Notes: generated from the letters alone by a model not told the origin. A DNA stretch of 64,000 bases from JAAXGX01 sp965203565 (GCA_965203565.1 OZ241896.1:2728001-2792000); one strand, 5' to 3'. Shown: positions 9,771 to 17,577, counted from the stretch's first letter. Translations and numbers: made by a program.

Positions 9771-10481
9771 ATGCGTCTGGCGGTCAACGTCGATCACGTC
9801 GCCACCGTCCGGCAGGCGCGGCAGGCGCCCGAGCCGGAGCCGGTGACGGCGGCGCTGCTGGCGGAACTGGCCGGGGCGCAGGGGGTCACCGTGCATCTGC
9901 GGGGCGATCGCCGTCATGTCCAGGAGCGCGATCTGGAATTGCTGCGCCAAGTCGTCTCCACCAGGCTGAACGTCGAGATGGCGGCCACGCCGGAGATGAT
10001 GAAGATCGCCGCGCGCGTCAAGCCGGACCAGGTGACGCTGGTGCCGGAGCAGCCGGGCGAGTTGACGACGGCCGGAGGTCTGGACGCCGTCCGGCTGGCC
10101 GCGCCGTTGAAGCGCGCGATCGGAGCCCTGCGGCGCGCCGGCGTCAAGGTCAGCCTGTTCGTCGACGCCGCCGCCGTCCAGGTGCGCAAGGCGAGGGAGA
10201 TCGGCGCCGAGGCGATCGAGATCAACACCGGCCCGTACGCCGACGCTGCGCGGAGCGCTCGCGAGCGGCCCCTGCGCCGGGTGGTCCAGGCGGCGGAGAT
10301 CGCGAAGGCGCAGGGTCTCGACGTGCTGGCCGGTCACGGATTGACGTACGGCAACGTGCGTCCGATCGCCGCGATCGGCGAGATCGAGGAGCTGAACATC
10401 GGTCACAGCATCGTCGCGCGGGCCGTGCTGGTCGGCATGGAGCGCGCCGTCCGCGAGATGCGCGCCCTGTTGCCGGAGTAG
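9771..10481 (+). CDS. pdxJ: Pyridoxine 5'-phosphate synthase
   Basis: A 236-residue TIM-barrel enzyme that closes the pyridoxine ring from 1-deoxyxylulose-5-phosphate and 3-amino-2-oxopropyl phosphate (DXP-dependent vitamin B6 synthesis). Family blocks: VNVDHVATVRQAR at the N-terminus, VTVHLR.DRRHVQ, LNVEMAAT with the catalytic Glu, VTLVPE and the C-terminal AGHGLTYGNV with a catalytic His and NIGHSIV. One oddity is Gly in place of the usual Glu in the HLREDRRH block (HLRGDRRH here); the catalytic His, Arg and second His of that block remain. The dxr gene elsewhere in the window belongs to the competing use of DXP. Confidence 0.93.
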   Translation: MRLAVNVDHVATVRQARQAPEPEPVTAALLAELAGAQGVTVHLRGDRRHVQERDLELLRQVVSTRLNVEMAATPEMMKIAARVKPDQVTLVPEQPGELTTAGGLDAVRLAAPLKRAIGALRRAGVKVSLFVDAAAVQVRKAREIGAEAIEINTGPYADAARSARERPLRRVVQAAEIAKAQGLDVLAGHGLTYGNVRPIAAIGEIEELNIGHSIVARAVLVGMERAVREMRALLPE

Positions 10482-10494
10482 CTGTCATCGCCTC

Positions 10495-11007
10495 ATGACC
10501 GGACGCGAGTCGCTGGCGCTCGCCGTCGCGGCGGCGTGCTCGGTGTCGATCATGGGGTGGATCGTCTGGAGCGAACGGCCGGCGCCGGCTTTGCCGTCGC
10601 ACGAGCCGGCCGCGCCGGCAGCCGGCGCGCATCCTCGGATCGATCCTCGGCTTGCCGTGCGCGACGTCGACGAGGCGCGCGTCGCCCACCTTGAAGCCGC
10701 CGCCGAATCGGCGCCCGACGACGCATCGCCGAGGGTGTCGCTCGGCGACCTGTACGTGGACGCGCGCCGTTTCGAGGAGGCGATCCCGTGGTACGAACAG
10801 GCGCTCTCCCTGGAGCCTTCGCAGCCGCATGCGCTGCTGAATCTCGGCATTGCCCGGGCCGTGGGCCTCAGGGATCTCCAGGGCGCGCTGTCCGCCTGGG
10901 AGCAGGTCGTCGAGATCGCGCCGGACGGCCCGGAGGCGGCGGCGGCCCGCGAGCTGCTCGGCCGCATGCGCGCGGCGCACGATGCGCAGGCCGCCGAGCT
11001 TCCGTGA
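10495..11007 (+). CDS. Membrane-anchored TPR-repeat protein
   Basis: A 170-residue protein of unknown specific role. Residues ~7-25 form an N-terminal membrane anchor (LALAVAAACSVSIMGWIVW), followed by an Ala/Pro-rich spacer and about two to three tetratricopeptide units from residue ~60 (LEAAAESAPDDASPRVSLGDLYVDARRFEEAIPWYEQALSLEPSQPHALLNLG and a further helix pair). TPR units usually mediate protein contacts. It sits 13 bp after pdxJ and 23 bp before a small YHS-like protein, so it is in the same transcription unit; no link with the microcompartment genes downstream can be shown. Confidence 0.65.
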   Translation: MTGRESLALAVAAACSVSIMGWIVWSERPAPALPSHEPAAPAAGAHPRIDPRLAVRDVDEARVAHLEAAAESAPDDASPRVSLGDLYVDARRFEEAIPWYEQALSLEPSQPHALLNLGIARAVGLRDLQGALSAWEQVVEIAPDGPEAAAARELLGRMRAAHDAQAAELP

Positions 11008-11030
11008 GAACCGGGGAGCGGTGACCGCCG

Positions 11031-11282
11031 ATGCTGGGATGGCTCGTCAGGCTGCTGATCGCGGTCCTCGTCGTGCGGGCGGTCTGGAGCTTCGTGTCCA
11101 GCCTGCTCGCCGGCGCGTCGGATTCTTCGCGGGTCCGGCCGCCGCGGAGCATGCCGCTCGTGCGTGATCCGATCTGCGGCGCTTACGTGGAGCCGTCGCG
11201 CGCGCTGGCGGTGCGGGCCGGCAGGAAGACGCATTACTTCTGCTCGGAGGATTGCCGGCGGGCGTTCGGGAGCAGCGCCTGA
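11031..11282 (+). CDS. Small membrane protein with YHS/TRASH-like metal-binding motif
   Basis: An 83-residue protein with an N-terminal membrane helix (WLVRLLIAVLVVRAVWSFVSSLL) and a C-terminal YHS/TRASH-like block: DPICGAYVEP, then THYFCSEDCRRAF. The Cys of CGAY and the C-x3-C pair resemble metal-binding positions in this small domain family. Function unknown; its only supported features are a membrane anchor and possible metal binding. It lies 20 bp before the aldolase gene and is probably in the same operon. Confidence 0.65.
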   Translation: MLGWLVRLLIAVLVVRAVWSFVSSLLAGASDSSRVRPPRSMPLVRDPICGAYVEPSRALAVRAGRKTHYFCSEDCRRAFGSSA

Positions 11283-11302
11283 GCCGGCGCTGCGGCGACA
11301 CC

Positions 11303-12148
11303 ATGAACCGTGAGGAACGGCTGCGGGCCGACGTCGTCGAGGTCGGCCGGCGGCTCCATGCCCGGGCCTACGTGGCGTCGAACGACGGGAACGTCAGCGT
11401 GCGGCTCGACGACGGCCGTCTGCTCACCACGCCCAAGGGCGTCTCGAAAGGGTTCATGACGCCCGACATGCTCGTGGTCACCGACCTGGAGGGGCGCAAG
11501 CTGGCCGGCGACCGCGAACCCTCGTCCGAGCTGCTGATGCATCTGGCCGTCTACCGGAACCGGCCGGAGATATCGGCGGTGGTGCACGCGCATCCGCCGA
11601 CCGCCACCGGCTTCGCCGTGGCCGGCATACCGCTGGACCGGGCCGTGCTGGCGGAGGTGGTGACGACGCTGGGCAGCATTCCGATAGCCGACTACGGGAC
11701 GCCGTCCACCCGGGAGCTGGCCGACGCGGTGCAGGAGCGGATCAAGGTCCACGACGGTCTCCTGCTGGCGAACCACGGCGCCCTGACCGTCGCCGGGGAG
11801 CTGTTCGCCGCGTACTACCGGATGGAGACGATCGAGCACTTCGCGCGGATCAGCCTGGTGGCGCGCCTGCTCGGACGCGAGCGGCTGCTCTCCCGAGAGG
11901 AAGTGATGCGGCTGCAGGAGCTGCGCGGCTCGTACGGCGTCGCTGCGCCGGCGCCGATCTGCCCGGATCCGGAGGCCGCCGGCGCCGGCGGCCGGGACTG
12001 CCAGGCGCTGGAGGCGCCGACGGCGCCGGGCCAGCGGCTCGTCACCGGCGCCGAGCCGCCCGCGCCGCCGAACGACGACGGCGAAATTCGATTAACATAC
12101 CGCGAACTCTCGGCCCTGATCGAAGAGGCCGTCAAGCAACTGCGATGA
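11303..12148 (+). CDS. Class II (zinc) sugar-phosphate aldolase with C-terminal encapsulation-like tail
   Basis: A 281-residue protein of the fuculose/rhamnulose-1-phosphate aldolase family. Catalytic Glu76 (SSELLMHL), zinc ligands His95 and His97 (VVHAHPPT) and His158 (ANHGAL) are present. The catalytic domain ends near residue 210; it is followed by a ~48-residue Ala/Pro/Gly linker and a final amphipathic stretch, residues 261-281 (EIRLTYRELSALIEEAVKQ). This linker-plus-helix layout is typical of peptides that target enzymes into bacterial microcompartments, and BMC shell genes start 46 bp downstream. In characterised Planctomycetes/Verrucomicrobia-type compartments such an aldolase splits fuculose-1-P or rhamnulose-1-P into lactaldehyde and DHAP; the substrate here is inference. 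Confidence 0.85.
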   Translation: MNREERLRADVVEVGRRLHARAYVASNDGNVSVRLDDGRLLTTPKGVSKGFMTPDMLVVTDLEGRKLAGDREPSSELLMHLAVYRNRPEISAVVHAHPPTATGFAVAGIPLDRAVLAEVVTTLGSIPIADYGTPSTRELADAVQERIKVHDGLLLANHGALTVAGELFAAYYRMETIEHFARISLVARLLGRERLLSREEVMRLQELRGSYGVAAPAPICPDPEAAGAGGRDCQALEAPTAPGQRLVTGAEPPAPPNDDGEIRLTYRELSALIEEAVKQLR

Positions 12149-12194
12149 GACGCCCGCGCGCGGCGGGGCCTGCGCGCAGCGCGTGGAGGACACC

Positions 12195-12485
12195 ATGGGT
12201 GAGGCGTTGGGGATGGTGGAGACCAAGGGGCTGGTCGCGATGATCGAAGCAGCCGACGCCATGGTCAAGGCGGCCAAGGTGACGCTCGTCGGGTGGGAGA
12301 AGATCGGCGCCGGTTACGTCACCGCCATCGTGCGCGGCGACGTGGCGGCGGTGAAGGCCGCCACCGACGCCGGGGCGGCGGCGGCCCGCCGCGTCGGCGA
12401 ACTGGCGTCGGTGCACGTCATTCCCCGGCCGCACGCGAATCTGGAGGACGCCCTGCCGATCGGCAGGGCCGACGCCAGGGGATAG
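12195..12485 (+). CDS. BMC-H microcompartment shell hexamer protein
   Basis: A 96-residue single BMC domain: ALGMVETKGLVAMIEAADAMVKAAKVTLVGWEKIGAGYVTAIVRGDVAAV, then ATDAGAAAARRVGELASVHVIPRPH. The VETKGL strand, the pore-lining KIGAG loop and VHVIPRPH ending are diagnostic. Such proteins form hexagonal tiles with a central pore. It is the only hexamer-type shell gene seen in the window; no BMC-T was found. The ATG at 12195 is preceded by GTGGAGGA; an upstream GTG at 12183 would add four residues. Confidence 0.93.
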   Translation: MGEALGMVETKGLVAMIEAADAMVKAAKVTLVGWEKIGAGYVTAIVRGDVAAVKAATDAGAAAARRVGELASVHVIPRPHANLEDALPIGRADARG

Positions 12486-12500
12486 TTCCTCCGATTCCGC

Positions 12501-12773
12501 ATGATTCTGGCCAGGATCATCGGCACTGTCGTGGCGACGCAGAAGGACGAGCGTCTGGTCAGCAGCAAGCTGCTGGTGGCGCAGCCGCTCGATGCGCGGG
12601 GCGAGGAGCAGGGGCCCGATCTCGTCGCCGTCGATACGGTGGACGCCGGATTCGGCGAGACCGTCCTGATCGTCGGCGGGAGCTCCGCGCGGATGGCCGC
12701 CGGCCTGAAGGACACGCCGGTCGACGCCGCCATCGTCGGCATCGTCGACGCCGTCGAGGTCAAGGAGTCCTGA
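12501..12773 (+). CDS. BMC-P pentameric shell vertex protein (EutN/CcmL), copy 1
   Basis: A 90-residue EutN/CcmL domain protein: ARIIGTVVATQKDERLVSSKLLVAQPLD, then AVDTVDAGFGETVLIVGGSSAR and AAIVGIVDAVEV. Members form pentamers capping the twelve vertices of the shell. First of three tandem paralogues, 15 bp after BMC-H. Its SSAR segment following GETVLIV.G is the usual form. Confidence 0.92.
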   Translation: MILARIIGTVVATQKDERLVSSKLLVAQPLDARGEEQGPDLVAVDTVDAGFGETVLIVGGSSARMAAGLKDTPVDAAIVGIVDAVEVKES

Positions 12774-12777
12774 CGGC

Positions 12778-13074
12778 GTGCAGCTCGCCAGAATCGTCGG
12801 CACGGTGGTCGCCACCCGCAAGGACGCCGGCCTCCACGGCCTCAAGCTGCTGCTCATGCAGCCGCTGGCGGCGGACGGCCGCGCCGCCGGGCGCAGCATC
12901 GTCGGCGTCGATTCGGTCGGCGCGGGCGTCGGAGAGACGGTCTTCTTCGTCCGCGGTCGGGAGGCGTCGTTCCCGTTCCTGCCGCGGCTCGCGCCGACCG
13001 ATGCGGCGGTCGTCGCGAGCGTGGACTACTGGTCGGTCGACGACTCGGCCGCCGGAGCCGGGGGGACGTCCTGA
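12778..13074 (+). CDS. BMC-P pentameric shell vertex protein (EutN/CcmL), copy 2
   Basis: A 98-residue paralogue with GTG start, four bases after copy 1. Core strands are retained (ARIVGTVVATRKDAGLHGLKLLLMQPL; VDSVGAGVGETVFFVRG), but the segment that usually reads SSAR is replaced by a bulkier REASFPFLPRL and the last strand reads VVASVDYWSV. It is the most divergent of the three copies and could occupy a distinct vertex type. Confidence 0.9.
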   Translation: MQLARIVGTVVATRKDAGLHGLKLLLMQPLAADGRAAGRSIVGVDSVGAGVGETVFFVRGREASFPFLPRLAPTDAAVVASVDYWSVDDSAAGAGGTS

Positions 13075-13075
13075 C

Positions 13076-13384
13076 GTGCGGCTCGGACGCGTGGTGGGAA
13101 CGGTCGTCGCGACGCGCAAGAACGAGCGGATGACGGGCGCGAAGCTGCTGCTCGTCGAGCCGGTGTCGGCGCGCGGGGAGCCGGCGGCCGTCGCGGCCCT
13201 GGCGGTCGACGCCGTGCAGGCCGGCGTGGGCGACACGGTTCTTCTCGTGCTGGAGGGGCGGGCCGCAGGCGCCGCGCTCCGACGCCGCGCCGCGCCGGTC
13301 GATGCGGCGATCGTCGGGGTCGTGGACGCTATCGAAGCCGTCGAGCCGCCCGCCGGGCCGGACCTGCTGTCCGCTGCTCCATAG
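13076..13384 (+). CDS. BMC-P pentameric shell vertex protein (EutN/CcmL), copy 3
   Basis: A 102-residue paralogue starting at GTG 13076, one base after the stop of copy 2. Sequence: GRVVGTVVATRKNERMTGAKLLLVEPV, AVDAVQAGVGDTVLLVLEG and AAIVGVVDAIEAV. The usual SSAR segment is replaced by RAAGAALRRR. A short Pro/Ala-rich tail follows the domain. It ends the shell gene block; the nth gene begins 16 bp later. Confidence 0.9.
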   Translation: MRLGRVVGTVVATRKNERMTGAKLLLVEPVSARGEPAAVAALAVDAVQAGVGDTVLLVLEGRAAGAALRRRAAPVDAAIVGVVDAIEAVEPPAGPDLLSAAP

Positions 13385-13400
13385 ACAGGAAGTGCGTCAC

Positions 13401-14117
13401 ATGGGCGGACGCGCTTCCGACACGCCTCGGAAACCCGCGGCCGTGCATGCGGTCATGCGGCGCCTGCGCCGCGCGATCGCGGGGATGGACGAGCCCGCGG
13501 TGGAGAAGATCGCCGACGACCAGAAGGGCGATCCGTTCCGGGTCCTGATCGCCACCATGCTGTCCGCGCAGACGAAGGATCCGGTCACGTTCGCCGCGTC
13601 CCGGCGGCTGTTCGCGCGGGCCTCCGCTCCCGAGGCGATGCTCGGTCTGCGGGCGCAGGAGATCGAGGCGGCGATCTATCCGGTCAGCTTCTATCGGAAC
13701 AAGGCGAAGCACGTGATCGAGACGTGCCGGCTGCTGGTCGATCGCTTCGGCGGCCGGGTCCCGGCCACCATGGCGGAGCTGCTGTCACTGCCCGGCGTCG
13801 GCCGCAAGACGGCGAACCTGGTCCTGATCGTCGCCCACCGGAGCGACGCCAACATCTGTGTGGACACGCACGTGCACCGGATAGCGAACCGCCTCGGCTG
13901 GGCGCGGACCCGGACCCCGGACCGGACGGAGGCGGCGCTGTACGAGGCCGTCCCGCGGAAGTGGTGGTCGTCGATCAACCTGTACCTGGTGACCTGGGGC
14001 CAGAACGTCTGCCGGCCGGTCTATCCGCTCTGCGACCGATGCGTTGTGCAACAGTTGTGCCCGAAAACCGGCGTCACCCGCACCGGCGGGCGATCCCGGA
14101 CGGCCCGGGCCTCCTGA
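13401..14117 (+). CDS. nth: Endonuclease III (DNA glycosylase/AP lyase)
   Basis: A 238-residue HhH-GPD base-excision repair enzyme. Helix-hairpin-helix LPGVGRKTANLV with the catalytic Lys, the catalytic Asp in VDTHVHRIANRL, and a perfect C-x6-C-x2-C-x5-C iron-sulfur ligand set (CRPVYPLCDRCVVQQLC). Removes oxidised pyrimidines. The start ATG 13401 gives a slightly longer N-terminus than E. coli Nth. Position directly after the shell genes probably only reflects operon packing. Confidence 0.93.
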   Translation: MGGRASDTPRKPAAVHAVMRRLRRAIAGMDEPAVEKIADDQKGDPFRVLIATMLSAQTKDPVTFAASRRLFARASAPEAMLGLRAQEIEAAIYPVSFYRNKAKHVIETCRLLVDRFGGRVPATMAELLSLPGVGRKTANLVLIVAHRSDANICVDTHVHRIANRLGWARTRTPDRTEAALYEAVPRKWWSSINLYLVTWGQNVCRPVYPLCDRCVVQQLCPKTGVTRTGGRSRTARAS

Positions 14118-14185
14118 CGCATTGCTCCTCGTTCGGCTTCAGTTCCGCATGCTTTCGTGCGATAATGCGGCTCAGCAAGACGATC

Positions 14186-14560
14186 ATGCTCGACACGCTC
14201 ACCGTTGCCCGCACGCTCACGGACGCCGGGTTCGAACCCCGCCAGGCCGATGCGCTTGCGGCCGCGATTCGGCAAGCCGCCGAAACCGGCGACCACGCGA
14301 GCCGCACCGATCTCGCTGAGCTTCGGGCCGAGTCCCGATCCGAGATCACCGAGTTTCGCGCCGAGGTCCGATCCCAGATCACCGAGTTTCGCGCCGAGGT
14401 CCAATCCGAAATTGCCAAGCTTCGCGCCGAAGTCCAATCCGAAATTGCCGAGCTTCGCACCGACCTCGCCAGTCGGGATTCCCGCCTGACGTGGCGGTTC
14501 GCCGGCGCGATGCTGGCGCAGACCGGCCTGATCGTCGCCCTGATTCGCTTGCTCGGGTAG
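14186..14560 (+). CDS. DUF1640/CCDC90-like coiled-coil protein with C-terminal membrane anchor
   Basis: A 124-residue protein. The N-terminus (LDTLTVARTLTDAGFEPRQADALAAAI) matches the conserved start of the DUF1640/CCDC90 group, followed by a coiled coil made of nearly identical 11-residue units (AEV.S.I.EFR / AEVQSEIAKLR) and a C-terminal hydrophobic helix (FAGAMLAQTGLIVALIRLLG). The coil is encoded by four 33-bp tandem repeats at 14336-14467. ATG 14186 matches the family start; an in-frame ATG at 14165 is possible. Bacterial function is not known; the topology suggests a membrane-tethered oligomer. Confidence 0.65.
   Translation: MLDTLTVARTLTDAGFEPRQADALAAAIRQAAETGDHASRTDLAELRAESRSEITEFRAEVRSQITEFRAEVQSEIAKLRAEVQSEIAELRTDLASRDSRLTWRFAGAMLAQTGLIVALIRLLG
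14336..14467 (+). repeat. Four in-frame 33-bp tandem repeats
   Basis: Units at 14336-14368, 14369-14401, 14402-14434 and 14435-14467 differ from each other by a few bases, each encoding one 11-residue coiled-coil unit. Units 1-2 are nearly identical and units 3-4 resemble each other, suggesting stepwise duplication. Copy number could vary between strains without shifting frame. Confidence 0.85.
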
Positions 14561-14631
14561 CGGCTCGACCGCCTCGCAGCCGGCAGCCCGTGAGCAGGAA
14601 TCGACGCGAACCGTCGCGGCGCGCATTCCCG

Positions 14632-15273
14632 ATGCTGACGGTCAACGAGATCTTCCATTCGATTCAGGGTGAGTCGAGCCATGCGGGCCGGCCGTGCGTG
14701 TTCGTACGGCTGACCGGTTGCGACCTGCGGTGCTCCTGGTGCGACACGCCCTACGCCTTCCACGAGGGGTTCAAGGCGTCGGTCGAGGAGGTGGTCGAAG
14801 CGGTGGACGCGTACGGCTGTCCGCTGGTCGAGGTGACCGGCGGCGAGCCGCTGCTGCAGCCGGACGTCTACCCGCTGATGGACCGGTTGGTGGGATCGGG
14901 CAAGACCGTGCTCCTGGAGACCGGCGGCCACGTCGACGTTTCGGACGTTCCTCCCGCCGTCGTGAAGGTCGTCGACGTCAAGTGTCCCGGCAGCGGCGAA
15001 GCCGGGCGGAATGCGTGGGACAATCTGGACCGGCTCGCGCCGCACGACGAGGTGAAGTTCGTGATCCGCGATCGGACCGACTACGAGTTCGCCCGGGACG
15101 TCCTCCGCCGGCGCCGGCTCGATCGGCGCTGCGCGGCGGTGCTGCTCTCGCCGGTGCACCGGGTGCTCGAACCGCGCCGGCTCGCGGAGTGGACTCTGGA
15201 GGATCGACTCCCGGTGCGGATCCAGGTCCAGCTTCACAAGCAGGTCTGGGGCGACGACGCCCGCGGGGTGTAG
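14632..15273 (+). CDS. queE: 7-carboxy-7-deazaguanine synthase (radical SAM)
   Basis: A 213-residue radical SAM enzyme making 7-carboxy-7-deazaguanine from 6-carboxy-tetrahydropterin. N-terminal TVNEIFHSIQGESSHAGRPCVFVRLTGC, the C-x3-C-x2-C cluster motif CDLRCSWCDT, and VTGGEPLLQ are diagnostic. Followed 5 bp later by queC, the next step in queuosine/preQ0 synthesis. I chose ATG 14632 since homologues begin at this strand; a GTG at 14593 would add 13 non-conserved residues. Confidence 0.93.
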   Translation: MLTVNEIFHSIQGESSHAGRPCVFVRLTGCDLRCSWCDTPYAFHEGFKASVEEVVEAVDAYGCPLVEVTGGEPLLQPDVYPLMDRLVGSGKTVLLETGGHVDVSDVPPAVVKVVDVKCPGSGEAGRNAWDNLDRLAPHDEVKFVIRDRTDYEFARDVLRRRRLDRRCAAVLLSPVHRVLEPRRLAEWTLEDRLPVRIQVQLHKQVWGDDARGV

Positions 15274-15278
15274 GCGCC

Positions 15279-15968
15279 ATGACCGGCGCCCGAACCGCCG
15301 TCGTGCTGCTGAGCGGCGGTCTCGACTCCTATACGGCGGCGGCGATTGCGGACCGGGAAGGGTTCGCGCTCCGCGCCCTGACCGTGCGGTACGGCCAGGC
15401 GCATGCGGACGAGCTCGAGGCCGCCCGCCGTGTCGCCCGCGCCCTCGGCGTCCGCGAGCACCTGGAGATCGACGTCGATCTGGCCGCCTTCGGCGGGTCC
15501 GCGCTGACCGGGAGCATGCCGGTCCCGACGGATCGCCCCCTCGACGCCGCGGAGATCCCATCCACCTATGTGCCGGCGCGCAACACGGTGCTGCTGGCGC
15601 TGGCGCTCGGCTGGGCGGAGGCGCTGGGCGCCCGCGACCTGTTCATCGGGGTGAACGCGGTCGACTATTCCGGCTATCCCGATTGCCGGCCGGAGTACGT
15701 CGCCGCGTTCGAGCGCCTGGCGGCGCTGGCGACGCGGGCCGGCGTGGAAGGGACGCGGCTGCGGGTGCACGCCCCCTTGATCGCTCTCAGCAAGGCCGAC
15801 GTCATCCGCCGCGGCCTGGAGATGGGCCTCGACTACGGACTGACGCACAGTTGCTACGCTCCCGGCCCCGGCGGCCGGCCGTGCGGGCGCTGCGACAGTT
15901 GCCGGATCCGCGCGCGCGGCTTCGAGGCGGCGGGATCGCCCGATCCGATCTTCGACGTGACGAGGTAG
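15279..15968 (+). CDS. queC: 7-cyano-7-deazaguanine synthase
   Basis: A 229-residue ATP-pyrophosphatase-type enzyme converting 7-carboxy-7-deazaguanine to preQ0. P-loop LLSGGLDSYTA near residue 12, the substrate segment VPARNTVLLALALGWAE, GVNAVDYSGYPDCRPEY and the four-Cys zinc site near the C-terminus (SCYAPG...CGRCDSC). Ends 10 bp from the convergent dacB gene; no hairpin terminator is evident between them. Confidence 0.95.
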   Translation: MTGARTAVVLLSGGLDSYTAAAIADREGFALRALTVRYGQAHADELEAARRVARALGVREHLEIDVDLAAFGGSALTGSMPVPTDRPLDAAEIPSTYVPARNTVLLALALGWAEALGARDLFIGVNAVDYSGYPDCRPEYVAAFERLAALATRAGVEGTRLRVHAPLIALSKADVIRRGLEMGLDYGLTHSCYAPGPGGRPCGRCDSCRIRARGFEAAGSPDPIFDVTR

Positions 15969-15978
15969 AGGTAGCTGA

Positions 15979-17574
15979 TCAGTGCTGCCGGCGGCTGAAC
16001 GCGGCAAGCCGTTCGACGGCGGCGTCGATGATGCCGACGATCTCCGTCGCCGGCGTCCGAAAGTTGTTCACCAGGATCGCGAACGCGAGCCGTTCGCCGC
16101 CCGCGGCGTCGACGTAGCCGGCCAGCGCCCCCACGTCCGTCTTCGTCCCGGTCTTCGCGCGCGCGCTGCCGGCGGCGGCGGAGCCCCGCATGCGCCGGGC
16201 CAGCGTGCCGTCGCGGCCGGCAACCGGCAGCGTCCGCTCGAAATGCGTCCGGCGCCCGGGATAGCCGTGCAGACGCTCGAGGACGATGACGAGCGCCGCC
16301 GCGGTCAGGGCGTTCCGCGGCGACAGGCCGGAGCCGTCGGCGACGTGGAACTGACGGCGGTCGAGGCCCCACGATTCGAGTACGTTGGCGACGGCGGCGA
16401 CGCCGTCCGCCGCCGATCCGGAAGGCGATTCGACGCCCAGCGTCCTGAGCAGCGATTCCGCGTACAGGTTCTGGCTGCGTTTCATCATGCGGACGGCGAT
16501 CTCGGACAACGGGGCGGACCGATGGATCGCCAGCACGCGGCGCGCCTCTGCGGCCGCCGGAGCGGCGTGCGGCAGGCTGTCGACGTCGACGGCGGCGCCG
16601 GTCACCGGGATGCCTTCGCGAATGAGGGTGCGGCGCAACGCCGCGACGAAGAAGTCGGTCGGGTTGGCGACCGACACCAGCCGTGACTCCGCCGGAGCGC
16701 CGGCGGGGACCGCGCCGTCGAGCACCAGCGCGCTCCGTCCCGGCGGCCGGCGCAGCGTCCATGCCGGCTCCGTCGCGCGGCCGGCGGTCCGCACCCGGTT
16801 GATCAGCCGGAGCCCGCTCGCCGGATCGAAGCGGACGACGGCCGGCTCGCCCGGCTCCGCCGGCTCGACGACGATCGCGACGACGTTCTCGCGGTGCTGG
16901 AGCGCGCCGGTCGGCGTGGCGAAACCGAAGCCGAGGTCGTCCCACCCCCATCCGGGGCCGAGGCCCGTCCAGACGTCGCCGGCCAAGGCGCGGTCGTCGC
17001 CGACGATCCGCCCGTCGATCCGCTCGATGCCGGCGGCGCGCAACTCGGCCGCCCACTTCTCGAACAGGTCGGCGACGGCGCCCGGAGCGTTGATGGTCGG
17101 ATCGCCGGTCCCGTGCGCCACCAGGTCGCCGCGCAGGACTCCCTGCTCGACCGGCGCGGCGGTGACCAGCCGCGTCTCGTACCGGTAGTCCCAGCCGAGC
17201 CGGTCCGCGGCGGCGGCCAGCGTGACGATCTTGGTGGTCGAGCCCGGGTCGAGGAGGGTGTGCTCGTTCAGGGAGTACAACGTGTCGCCGCGGGCCAACG
17301 ACCGGATCTGTGCGCCCCAGACGGCATGGGCGACCGCCGGCCGGGCGAACAGGCGCGAGAGGTCTCCGGCGAGCGCGCGCACCGCCGGGTCCGCGTCGTC
17401 CGGCCCGGCGCGCTCGACAGGAGCGACGGTCTGCTGGAACGTGAGCCGGGGCGCGCACGCGTCGGGCGGCCGGTGGCGAAACTCCGCGCCGCACCGAGCG
17501 CGAGTTTCGCCGCGGGCCGCCAGCAGCAGGGCGAGCAGGAGAGCGGCCGCGGGGCGGCGCGCCGCCGTCGTCAC
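15979..17574 (-). CDS. dacB: D-alanyl-D-alanine carboxypeptidase/endopeptidase (PBP4, DacB type)
   Basis: A 531-residue serine penicillin-binding protein of the S13 family. N-terminal signal sequence (PAAALLLALLLAARG), then SxxK in DPGSTTKIV, SxN in KRSQNLYAESLL and KTG in ARAKTGTKTDVGAL, with the large S13 insertion between SxxK and SxN. Trims peptidoglycan in the periplasm. It is the last gene of a run starting with a Gld-like ABC transporter and lies 3 bp after the DUF4340 gene, an unusual operon partner for a PBP. Confidence 0.9.
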   Translation of the reverse strand: MTTAARRPAAALLLALLLAARGETRARCGAEFRHRPPDACAPRLTFQQTVAPVERAGPDDADPAVRALAGDLSRLFARPAVAHAVWGAQIRSLARGDTLYSLNEHTLLDPGSTTKIVTLAAAADRLGWDYRYETRLVTAAPVEQGVLRGDLVAHGTGDPTINAPGAVADLFEKWAAELRAAGIERIDGRIVGDDRALAGDVWTGLGPGWGWDDLGFGFATPTGALQHRENVVAIVVEPAEPGEPAVVRFDPASGLRLINRVRTAGRATEPAWTLRRPPGRSALVLDGAVPAGAPAESRLVSVANPTDFFVAALRRTLIREGIPVTGAAVDVDSLPHAAPAAAEARRVLAIHRSAPLSEIAVRMMKRSQNLYAESLLRTLGVESPSGSAADGVAAVANVLESWGLDRRQFHVADGSGLSPRNALTAAALVIVLERLHGYPGRRTHFERTLPVAGRDGTLARRMRGSAAAGSARAKTGTKTDVGALAGYVDAAGGERLAFAILVNNFRTPATEIVGIIDAAVERLAAFSRRQH

Positions 17575-17577
17575 GGC

